From Exobasidium rhododendri (lineage: Eukaryota > Basidiomycota > Exobasidiomycetes > Exobasidiales > Exobasidiaceae): a DNA stretch of 64,000 nt. How positions within the stretch are numbered: position 1 is the first letter of the stretch; every line of letters begins with the position of its first letter. Positions 1 through 7,553 of the stretch are shown one piece after another. The translations under genes were made by a program, and so were the position numbers. The notes beneath the pieces were generated by a model. It saw nothing but the letters and a program-made list of their open reading frames with translations, had not been told where the DNA came from and did no database searches. The stretch spans positions 4,464,001-4,528,000 of the forward strand of contig CP110631.1 in the NCBI GenBank assembly GCA_026210745.1, written 5' to 3'.

Positions 1-384
1 GTGAAAAGATGCTATGGCAGGCTTCCAAAAAAGAAGCACCTAAAAATCGCATTAACATCAGTGTCATGCCTCTCCTTCCCGTCCTCAACCACAATTTAAG
101 AAAAAAAATAAAAGCGCGAAATCTGAAATTCTAGAATGGGAACAGGTGAGGGAAAATGGGCCCGCTTGGATCTGGCAAGCTCGACTCTGTGGGCAGGCAG
201 GCGATCTTCTCCGCGTGTGAGGAGGCACTTAAACTTTACACGACAAAGGGACGTGGCGCGTGTTGTAGTGCACGCAGAGACGCGCCAGGACGTGTCTTCG
301 CAATAGTTCATTGACTTTCCCTTGTAGTGTCTAATTGGGCTGCCAACTTTCCCACAGCCCTCCTCACGCAGACCCGCTCTCATC
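1..384 (+). promoter_or_regulatory. Upstream region of ORC1
   Basis: No convincing gene is visible here. About 90-135 bp before the ORC1 start lie two GC-rich blocks, at 251-262 (ACGTGGCGCGTG) and 279-294, which contains GACGCGCC. They form an imperfect inverted repeat. GGCGCG-type cores resemble E2F/MBF sites, which in fungi drive G1/S genes such as replication factors. That link is inference from motif and position only. The opposite-strand open frame over 96-701 is low-complexity serine/leucine shadow of the ORC1 Ser/Asp tract. Confidence 0.35.
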
Positions 385-2280
385 ATGCTTGCCACCAGAT
401 CATCATCTAGCAAGATTCCCACGTCAAGTGTGGCATCGCAGTCTAGTCGGCTGCGTGCAAGAAAGAGAAGAGAAGCACAGATCATTGCTGATTTGCTGGA
501 CACTCCAAGCAAAAGGAGAGGGTCTACAAGGCGGCTCACGTCAGGAAGGAGGAAGTTGGCAGTGGAGGAGAGTGATGACGAGGGCAGTAGCAGTAGCAGT
601 AGTAGTTCAAGCGATGGTGGTGATGGTGAGCTCAGCGAGGACGAGGCGGGTGAAGAGAAGCAGCGGCGAGAGGTCGGAGATGAGGAAGCATCGAGTAACA
701 ATAACAGCTCATCGAGCAGCGAGGACGGGATGGACAGCGACTCAACAAATTATACCTCCGACGAGGACACCTGCATCACATCGGACGAGGATTACGACGA
801 AGAAACACCTTCCAAGCGACGTCGAGTCTCTCACCCATCAACGCCACGCAAGCGGAGAAGGATGGATGGCATTCATAGCACGACGACGACACCTCGAGCA
901 AAGGAGTGCATCTTGAACACCATGATCACCGCACCGCACCTTCCTGCTCGACCTCTCAACATGACGACGCTCACTTTACAAGATCTTGAAGGGCTCACCC
1001 CGCAAGCAAGAGCGAAAAAACTGCTGCACGTCGGGGCCACTCCTGAGCGACTGCCGTGTCGAGAAGATCAATTTGAAGAGGTGCTGGCGTGCTTGGAGGA
1101 TGCCGTGCAGGATGGGATCGGTGGGTGCGTGTATGTGTCCGGTGTGCCGGGTGTCGGCAAGACTGCCACGATTCGAGAGGCTATTCGATCGCTAAAGTTT
1201 CGAGCCAAGACGGGCCTCACATCGCCCTTCAAGTTTGTCGAAATCAACGGGATGAAGCTGAACGACGCTCAAGACGCATACAGCCTTCTTTGGCAGACGT
1301 TGAGTGGCGCACGATGTTCCAACAAGCTGGCGTTGAGGCAGCTCAGTCGCCACTTCACCGCAGCATCTCAACGACGAGCCGGTGAGGATGAAAGCGAGAC
1401 GACGACGACGACGGTGGTGTTGATGGATGAATTGGATCAGTTGGTCACGACCCGCCAAGAGGTAATGTACAACATGTTCAACTGGCCGAACACCAAAAAC
1501 AGCCGACTGATCGTCATCGCAGTGGCCAACACGATGGATCTGCCGGAACGTATTTTGAATCCGAAGGTAGCGAGTCGATTGGGCATGACGAGGATCATCT
1601 TCAAGCCGTACAACGACAAGCAGCTGGTGGAGATTGTCCACTCTCGCTTGGGGATGGGCGCATTCAAGAGCAACGGAAGGAGATCCCCGGTGGAGGAGGC
1701 GCTCGTCAAGGGATGTGACGACATCTTTGAGGAGGATGCGATCATCTACATCTCAAAGAGGGTGTCGAATGTATCCGGTGACGCGAGAAGGATGCTGGAC
1801 GTCTGTCGACGAGCCATCGACAGTGTGGAGATGCAGCAACACGATCAAGCAAAGCAACAGAAAGACGCCCTGCCCATGCGAAAGGTGAAGATCTCCGACG
1901 TCATGAAGATCATCGACGCCATCGTCAAGTCCGGCAAAGTTTCCCACTTGATCAAGCTGCCCCTGCAGGCGAAAGTGACCCTCCTCTCCATCTTGGCCTG
2001 CTCACGCCGGAGTGGCGTGGCGGAAGTCGACTTGGCTGCCATACTGGCCCATCAACGCACGCTCTGTCGTATGCAGGCCATCCCTGCCGCGCTCGATTTA
2101 GAAACGCTATCGCCCGTCTTGTCGCAGCTGTCTGCGCTTGGCTTACTCATCGCAGTGGGAAATGGGGCGGGAACGGGCAAGAGTGGAATGTACGCTCGTT
2201 TCTTGCTTGCCTGTCAGGAGGACGAGGTGCGACTGGCCCTGGAGCAGGACGAGGACCGTCGCTTGAGAAACATGCTGTGA
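385..2280 (+). CDS. ORC1: Origin recognition complex subunit 1
   Basis: Single-exon 631-aa AAA+ ATPase, the largest ORC subunit, which binds ATP and origin DNA and helps load MCM with Cdc6. Residues 1-200 are disordered, rich in Ser/Asp/Glu and basic clusters (KRRR, RKRRR), probably nuclear localisation and phosphorylation sites (TPSK, STPRK). The AAA+ core starts near residue 215: Walker A GVPGVGKT at 253-260, Walker B VVLMDELD at 344-351, sensor-1 ANTMD at 381-385, then lid and winged-helix regions to the C-terminus. The blocks FVEINGMKL and DLPERI are typical of Orc1 and separate it from Cdc6. I see no BAH domain, which many Orc1 proteins carry N-terminally, so the protein is shorter than budding yeast Orc1 (914 aa). 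Bases 1434-1523 recur in antisense inside an intron at 4054-4143. A transposon begins 59 bp after the stop codon. Confidence 0.95.
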   Translation: MLATRSSSSKIPTSSVASQSSRLRARKRREAQIIADLLDTPSKRRGSTRRLTSGRRKLAVEESDDEGSSSSSSSSSDGGDGELSEDEAGEEKQRREVGDEEASSNNNSSSSSEDGMDSDSTNYTSDEDTCITSDEDYDEETPSKRRRVSHPSTPRKRRRMDGIHSTTTTPRAKECILNTMITAPHLPARPLNMTTLTLQDLEGLTPQARAKKLLHVGATPERLPCREDQFEEVLACLEDAVQDGIGGCVYVSGVPGVGKTATIREAIRSLKFRAKTGLTSPFKFVEINGMKLNDAQDAYSLLWQTLSGARCSNKLALRQLSRHFTAASQRRAGEDESETTTTTVVLMDELDQLVTTRQEVMYNMFNWPNTKNSRLIVIAVANTMDLPERILNPKVASRLGMTRIIFKPYNDKQLVEIVHSRLGMGAFKSNGRRSPVEEALVKGCDDIFEEDAIIYISKRVSNVSGDARRMLDVCRRAIDSVEMQQHDQAKQQKDALPMRKVKISDVMKIIDAIVKSGKVSHLIKLPLQAKVTLLSILACSRRSGVAEVDLAAILAHQRTLCRMQAIPAALDLETLSPVLSQLSALGLLIAVGNGAGTGKSGMYARFLLACQEDEVRLALEQDEDRRLRNML

Positions 2281-2339
2281 CGCAGAAAAAAAAGCTCCGC
2301 GCTTCCTTGCACTTTGATTTCGGTGCGGTCTCACATGTA

Positions 2340-2364
2340 TAGGTACGCGACAAAAAATTTGGGC
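2340..2364 (+). repeat. Left terminal inverted repeat of the Tc1-type element
   Basis: 25 bp identical to the reverse complement of 3664-3688; the next base is C here and T in the partner. The flanking TA is at 2338-2339. Confidence 0.92.
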
Positions 2365-2516
2365 CGCGATGTACGCGTTCTCACCATGTTGACTTCATGG
2401 TGTCTTCTAGACTTGCTGTATCTCATTACTTTGCCAAATAACATGCCGCATTTACTTAGAAGAAAAGATAGATGTGTTACTCGTTAACGCTTTTGCTTAA
2501 GAGAGCTTAGCTCTAT

Positions 2517-3590
2517 CTACATTGTATGCCAGTTAGCAATTTTTCCGCCGCGGCTCTTGATAACTAGCTCATATCTCCTCCTCATCTTCAGAACTTGTCT
2601 ATCAATCTTCCATTGAGGTATACTATTCCAGGCTTCTTGAGCCATTTCCCATAGATCCTCCTTGTTCTTGGCTATTTGATTCAGCTTTCTCATACCGCTT
2701 TTCATGATCCACCAACAAGGTTCTATAGGATTCAAATCAGGGGACCTTGGTGGGTGGGGGAAGCGATTTATGTTGAGTCTGGCAAGTTCCTTTACCACTA
2801 ACTTGCAGGCGTGAGGCTTTGCATTGTCTTCTAAAGATATAGGAGGACTTGCTAAAGGAAATTCATCGCCAAATTCCTGCAGAAAGGGGGACAAATGGTC
2901 TTCACAAAGCTTGAGGTACATTCTGCCATTTATGGTCTTTTGACTTTGTTGCGCAATAGGAACATCTTCATCCAGTTGAAGCGGCAACCTTATTAGAGGT
3001 GACTTGTAGCCTAACCCCACAGCAGCCCACACCATAAGTGTGGATCTTGTAGGCGCTTCATTGGTCCATATACAGCTCGTCTTGTTGTACTCATCCTGAT
3101 TTCTCCAACACCTTGGATTCTTCTTATTAACTTCGTCAATTTCAATGGAAGACTCATCGGAAAAAAGCACCTTTGACCAGTCCTGTACCCTACCTACCCG
3201 TGCAGCTTTCAATCTGAGCTGCTGATGCCGTTTTGAAAGCCAGGGAGCTCTTATTGCGGCATAAGAAAATATTTTATGTCTTTGTAAAATTCTTATCAAT
3301 GTTCTGGCTGATATCTGCCAACTCTCAGTATTAACTATCTCTTGGGCTGTCTTGAATCGATGGTGGCGCTTCACAAGTCTACAAATCCGCTCTTGTCCTG
3401 TCAACGTTACCTTTTTCTTCCGCCCAGAACCGGGCTTTCTTTGAACAGTACCTGTTTCATGGTGTTTTCTGACTATGTTACCTATAGTGCTTTTTGCAAC
3501 ACCGGTCTGCCTAGCAATTTCACTAAATGAAGCGCCAGCTATGTTCAGTGCTATGATAGCTTCCTTCTGAGCTAAAGAATGGGACACCAT
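2517..3590 (-). CDS. Tc1/mariner transposase (DD34E)
   Basis: 357-aa transposase of the Tc1/IS630 superfamily, which cuts and pastes its element at TA sites. The N-terminus has paired helix-turn-helix DNA-binding regions (about residues 5-110; IARQTGVAKSTIGNIV is a clear recognition helix) joined by a basic linker (GSGRKKK). The catalytic RNase H-like domain shows the full triad: D145 in FSDESSIE, D255 in LEDNAKPH and E290 in PDLNPIE. The last two are separated by 34 residues, the Tc1 hallmark. The frame is uninterrupted from ATG to stop, so it could be functional. It is transcribed towards ORC1. The element's repeats lie 98 bp before the start and 152 bp beyond the stop. Confidence 0.95.
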   Translation of the reverse strand: MVSHSLAQKEAIIALNIAGASFSEIARQTGVAKSTIGNIVRKHHETGTVQRKPGSGRKKKVTLTGQERICRLVKRHHRFKTAQEIVNTESWQISARTLIRILQRHKIFSYAAIRAPWLSKRHQQLRLKAARVGRVQDWSKVLFSDESSIEIDEVNKKNPRCWRNQDEYNKTSCIWTNEAPTRSTLMVWAAVGLGYKSPLIRLPLQLDEDVPIAQQSQKTINGRMYLKLCEDHLSPFLQEFGDEFPLASPPISLEDNAKPHACKLVVKELARLNINRFPHPPRSPDLNPIEPCWWIMKSGMRKLNQIAKNKEDLWEMAQEAWNSIPQWKIDRQVLKMRRRYELVIKSRGGKIANWHTM

Positions 3591-3663
3591 GATGATTATT
3601 CAGGGAGAAAAGTGCATTACAGTACAGTCGCAGCATGGTAGTCACGGTGCATTTTCGGCGTCA

Positions 3664-3688
3664 GCCCAAATTTTTTGTCGCGTACCTA
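3664..3688 (-). repeat. Right terminal inverted repeat of the Tc1-type element
   Basis: 25 bp, perfect inverted match of 2340-2364, followed by the TA duplication at 3689-3690. Confidence 0.92.
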
Positions 3689-3839
3689 TATGTTTAGTCA
3701 ATGCTGCTTCTATTTTTATGAATTCATGTGCTTTATACATATTTTCCCCCCTGAAAACAGTCGTTCGTGTTTGCTCAAATAGGCCTCAATTGTTGCGGAT
3801 GCATCTGACCTTACGTACAAGTACAAAAGCTCGCTCGCC

Positions 3840-4346
3840 ATGAAGAAATCCGACTGCTCTCCTCTCCCCACCTACATCGAAAGCATGAATTCACTCACTT
3901 ACCCACCGATAACCTACTCCACCCCCACCTCAGCTGCTGCCGAAGCAGCAGCAACAGAGTCATGGCCAGTGGAAGTGATTCTGCTCGAAGGTCTGCTCCT
4001 TCTAGCGGTCTCCGCCTTTTTCACGTATGCTATAGCGTCTCAATGGGTGAGTGACTGCGATGACGATCAATCGACTGTTCTTGGTGTTTGGCCAGTTGAA
4101 CATGTTGTACATGACCTCTTGGCGAGTCGTGACCAGCTGATCCGCTTTCTCTATTATTCCCAGCCTATCGCCGCACAAGCTTTTATTCTATTCATCCTCG
4201 CAAACCACTTCGCCCTTCTTTGTCAACAGAAGAAGACTATCTGCGATCACAGGTACAAAATTGTGACGTTCATCGGAGCAGGAATCGTGGCTCTTTTCTT
4301 TTTCATCGGACTTTGGGAGTACTCACAACATTCCAAGCTTTCTTAG
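3840..4346 (+). CDS. Small three-helix membrane protein, copy 1 (LPTY motif)
   Basis: Predicted exons 3840-4046 and 4164-4346, 129 aa, function unknown. A cytosolic-type N-terminus with LPTYIESM and an Ala/Glu run is followed by three hydrophobic segments (about residues 44-68, 71-90 and 104-123). It is paralogous to the gene at 54137-54655. They share MKK..S.LPTY.ESM, the SAAAEAAA run, FALLC in the second helix, and an intron at the same place in phase 0. The 117-bp intron (GTGAGT...CAG) is mostly an antisense copy of ORC1. It is a multiple of three and free of stops, so the unspliced frame runs on as 168 aa. Copy 1 reads PPITY where copy 2 has PPTY. LPxY/PPxY motifs bind WW domains of Rsp5/Nedd4 ligases; that role is inference. 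The upstream 25 bp also resembles copy 2 (GCGGATGCATC). Confidence 0.6.
   Translation: MKKSDCSPLPTYIESMNSLTYPPITYSTPTSAAAEAAATESWPVEVILLEGLLLLAVSAFFTYAIASQWVSDCDDDQSTVLGVWPVEHVVHDLLASRDQLIRFLYYSQPIAAQAFILFILANHFALLCQQKKTICDHRYKIVTFIGAGIVALFFFIGLWEYSQHSKLS
4054..4143 (-). repeat. Antisense copy of an ORC1 coding segment, inside an intron
   Basis: 90 bp matching the reverse complement of 1434-1523 in ORC1 (Walker B to sensor-1 region) with seven mismatches. Every mismatch is synonymous in the ORC1 frame (Leu, Thr, Val, Pro, Lys, Ser, Leu codons). It fills most of the 4047-4163 intron, starting 7 bases after the donor site and ending 20 bases before the acceptor. Its edge CTGAT at 4137-4141 fits a branch-point consensus. 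Confidence 0.93.
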
Positions 4347-4388
4347 CTTTAATCTCGGATCAATGCCACCCACACATCTGTCTGACTG

Positions 4389-4457
4389 CTTGTCGACGTC
4401 ATTGGTCGACGGTGGTCATTCAATTTGACCTGTCTCATATCTGGAGTCTTTGGAATT
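4389..4457 (+). repeat. Sense copy of an MFS transporter coding segment
   Basis: 69 bp matching 14386-14454 in exon 2 of the MFS transporter gene with two mismatches (AGG/CGG Arg and AAC/AAT Asn), both synonymous in the transporter. It lies 43 bp after the small membrane protein stop codon and 48 bp before the ALG9 stop, between two convergent genes, so it is probably 3'-untranslated DNA. Confidence 0.93.
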
Positions 4458-4504
4458 ATCTTATAACCTATTGTCATTACCGTCACAAATAATAATCATT
4501 ATCA

Positions 4505-7107
4505 CTACATGGTCCTGTTTGCTAGGCTGTCCGTCCTCGTAGTCCTGAGAAGACAGTAGTCGCCATACTGATTCGTGTCGCCTCTCATAAATCCGGGCAA
4601 CCACACCACCCGATCGAGGGTGGCACGAATCCTCCCTGTCAATCTGCTTCTGACTCGCGCATGACTATCGCCACTGTCCAAGAAGGGCAGACACTTGACT
4701 TGAGTCCATTGAGCCGAGTCAATGACATGGCGAGGCTCCAATGCCGAAGAGGGATCCCGTCGAGCCGGATAGTCGACGTCGATGAGGTAGTCGCAGGTGC
4801 CGATCTCCACATACTGATCGGCTTCCTCCCTGTTCATGTCGTTGAAGCCGGCTGGAACAGCGCGGGTCATGTCTTTCCACGGCCACATCCATCCCAAGGC
4901 ATCATCGAGACCGTGCAGTCGCTTGTAGTCAAGCGACTGCCTTGCAAAGTGTTTGGGGAGAATGCCATCAAAGTCTGACTTGACAAAGTCGATCGAAACG
5001 CCGTCCGGGACGAGAAACGTCGTGGGGTATCGAAACCATTCCTTGCCGTAGCATAGCCGCAAGGCTTCCGTGCCATTCTCTCCCAATCCCACCAAGCGAC
5101 GCAAGTCCACGTTGGGAGCCTCCTTTTCAATGCCAGAACTCTCGTATTCTCGACGACTGGACGAGGCAGAGAGCTCGTCGGGCGTCAAGACGGGATGAAG
5201 CCCTCTCGCCATCCTCTCTTGAACGAGCTTCGACTGCTCCGAAGGCCACACGGCAGCCACGACCCTGGGCAGCTCTTGATAGGAAAGGTGATTGAGAAGG
5301 GAGACCGGGGCGTGGTACGACTGTGCCGTGTGGAGTATCCTCGACAAGGAGAACAGAGCAGTGAAGAGGATGACGGAGGACGTCGCGATGGTGAACAGAT
5401 AGGACTTGGACGCTCTGTAAGACGATTTTGTCGCATCGATGAAGCATCTCTCCATCCAACCTCGAGCCAGGCACAGCGTGACGGCAGCATTGAAGCAGAG
5501 GAGCGGATAGGCGGGAAACATGAACCTCTCTTCCTTGTGTGGCTGCAGTGTCAGTAAGCCTAGCCAGAGGTAAAGAGGGGCCAGTCGAAAGAGGAGCATG
5601 GCCAGTTCTGTCGTCCCCTTAGCTTTGCCTGGACCAGTGTGACCCTTGCCTTCCACCTTGACCGCCTCGATAGCAGCGAAACGTCGAGGTTCATACCATG
5701 CGGTAAAGAGCAGTGCCGGTATACTCAGCAGTGCCAAGGGGAGAGCGGGACCAAAATTCAATGAAAGATTAAGCAGGTAATAGTACCAAGGCTCCGTGCC
5801 ATACAGTTCCGGTCCTGCTCCTCTTCTGGACGACAGAATGTTGTAGACGATTATGTTGAGAGGGACGAGAGTGACTCGTGCGTATGCTAATGTGTCGATG
5901 AGGAGGAGAGGGATGGCGATTAGAGATGCGATGAAGATGGCACGGGACCAGTGGAGAAGTCGAGTCAGGATAAATTGTGTATAGCGGTGAGCCGGGACCA
6001 GAAGACCACTGGAAAGAAACACTTCTTCCACTACGAAAGGAATGGAGAGCAGCAGTGCAAAGGGCCAGCCGACGAGAGCGCCGAGTGCAAAGACCATCGT
6101 TGTGATGAGCGTTCGATGAGGCGGTGTATACGCTAAATTATTGTTGAAAGGGAAGTGTTTTCCACCGGATCGAGAAGGGTAGAATGCGTACGAAAGTGCT
6201 AAAGTGGTGGTGTACATTGTGAATGTCGAAGGCAAGAGAGCTATCGACAAGGACGATTGCATACTTGTCAGAAGAGAAGGCCAGATGGAATTCGGAGCAC
6301 ACAGAGACTCACCGGTGGAACTTTCGTACATTCCTGCCGAGCAGAGCAGCATGATCAGCATGTACTTTGCGACCCTCGAATTGACCACTTCAGCCACAGC
6401 TGTTGTCAACGATGCTTCACAAAGTGCAGATGTGAATGCGAGAAGGATTCGAGTAGCAAAGAAAGCAGCTCTCTGGGAAAGTGACTGTAAGATTCAGTAC
6501 TAGCAATGTTGTCGCAATCGAGCTGTGTATCCCGACACACACCTTTTCTCTCCCAAGAGCTTGAATAAGCCAGCCTGCAATGGGAACGTACTGAGCAATG
6601 TATGCCCAAGATCTGATTGCAAATTGCGGTGAGTACTCCCAAGTCTGAAATGGTGCTTGAGAAGTTCCGTGAGGGCTCGGAGGATGTGTGATCAGATGCA
6701 GCGGTTCCCAGTAGTTGAAGGCTAGATTCGGAAGCCGAGAAGGCACGATATTGAAGTGAGACTGCCACTCCATCTAATCAGGGCATACAGCAACACTCAC
6801 TCTCGTCGCAATCAGAAATGCCAGAGTACATGGCGGAGAACACTCGGACGAGGAGCAGTAGACGAAAGGCTGCTGTAAATCCAGGCACGAATGGTGCACG
6901 ATGGTGACTTCAAGCACAAGAGAAAGAGCTCAGGTCAGCTACAGTCTTCGTATTGTCATCACCCTCGACTCACATCCTTGTATAGTCCTTGATTAAGCCA
7001 ACGAGGCGGACATCCTTACTGCGGTCCATGAATGCACCCTTGCCAGCTGACCTGTCTCTCGACCCAAGTCGCAAGCCTACTGCGTGTGCTCCCAGATTAT
7101 GGGACAT
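4505..7107 (-). CDS. ALG9: Alpha-1,2-mannosyltransferase ALG9
   Basis: Five exons: 7107-6974, 6907-6801, 6721-6543, 6484-6313 and 6240-4505. Together they give 775 aa with every junction in phase. It is a GT22 polytopic ER enzyme that adds the 7th and 9th mannoses to the lipid-linked N-glycan precursor on the lumenal side. Diagnostic sequence: DCDETFNYWEPLH in the first lumenal loop (acidic catalytic motif followed by NYWEPLH, assembled across the exon 2-3 junction), TWEYSPQFAIRS, SAGMYESST, GPELYGTEPWYYY and LQPHKEERFMFP. Multiple membrane helices and a soluble C-terminal part (GKEWFRYPTTF, VDVDYP) complete the usual layout. The fourth intron (6312-6241, 72 bp) is in frame and free of stops. 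An ATG further upstream cannot be excluded. Confidence 0.93.
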
Positions 7108-7553
7108 GGTGTGGTAATGGGGATATCCGGCGACGATGAAGGAGGAGAGGGAGTTTGAGAGAGCAAAGGAGAAGGAGAAGCCTGAGATATCCTCTCGAAC
7201 TTTCCTGGAGTGGGCGCAATGATGTAGAGAAGACTTTCACCTCCGAATGGTCATTCAAAGTCCGTGCACTTTGTCGATCTGATTCTCGTCCTCACTTCAA
7301 TGCCGATCACAACTCAGATGTCATGCATGGGCCTGCAAGATTTTGGCAACATTTGGAGGCGGTCACGCTCAGACAGCGTATACTGAGAAGATTGACAAAG
7401 GAGAGCGTCTCCTCCTAGAGATTAGAATCGACAAGGACAGACACGAAGATTTGACAACGGGGGGGAATTGTAACAATTTTTAAAATTTTGAACGCGATTC
7501 AGGAGAGGCTTAGAGTATAAGCAGTACACGAGAGAATGGTCATGGGGATCACC
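7108..7553. other. Intergenic: ALG9 promoter and DUG1 3' region
   Basis: 446 bp between two minus-strand genes. It should hold the ALG9 promoter and the DUG1 terminator. A plus-strand open frame of 87 codons (7155-7418) is basic and resembles nothing I recognise; I do not call it a gene. Confidence 0.4.

Larger units (their letters stand above)
2340..3688 (-). mobile_element. Intact Tc1/mariner-type DNA transposon
   Basis: A 1349-bp element bounded by perfect 25-bp terminal inverted repeats (2340-2364 and 3664-3688, each starting TAGGTACGCGAC when read inward). It is flanked by the expected TA target duplication (2338-2339 and 3689-3690). It holds one uninterrupted transposase gene on the minus strand. 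Intact repeats, duplication and reading frame suggest a recent insertion. It lies 59 bp after the ORC1 stop, so ORC1 transcripts probably end inside it or run antisense through the transposase. No second copy is visible in this window. Confidence 0.93.

Noticed and set aside
385-2280. ORC1 gene as CDC6
   Set aside because: The blocks FVEINGMKL, NMFNWPNTKN and ANTMDLPERI fit Orc1, and the length before the AAA+ core is too great for a simple Cdc6.
4347-4388. Possible extension of the MFS-derived copy upstream (CTTTAATCTCGG vs CTTTAATGTCGG)
   Set aside because: The offset is nearly right, but the 30 bases between are unrelated, so the match may be chance. I limit the copy to 4389-4457.
3690-4505. 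The patchwork locus as one Helitron or MULE carrying gene fragments
   Set aside because: I found no terminal inverted repeats, target duplication or Helitron-like hairpin end around the locus, so a named element class is not supported.
7155-7418. 87-codon plus-strand open frame before ALG9
   Set aside because: Arg/Ser-rich composition typical of chance frames; it lies in the expected ALG9 promoter and has no recognisable features.
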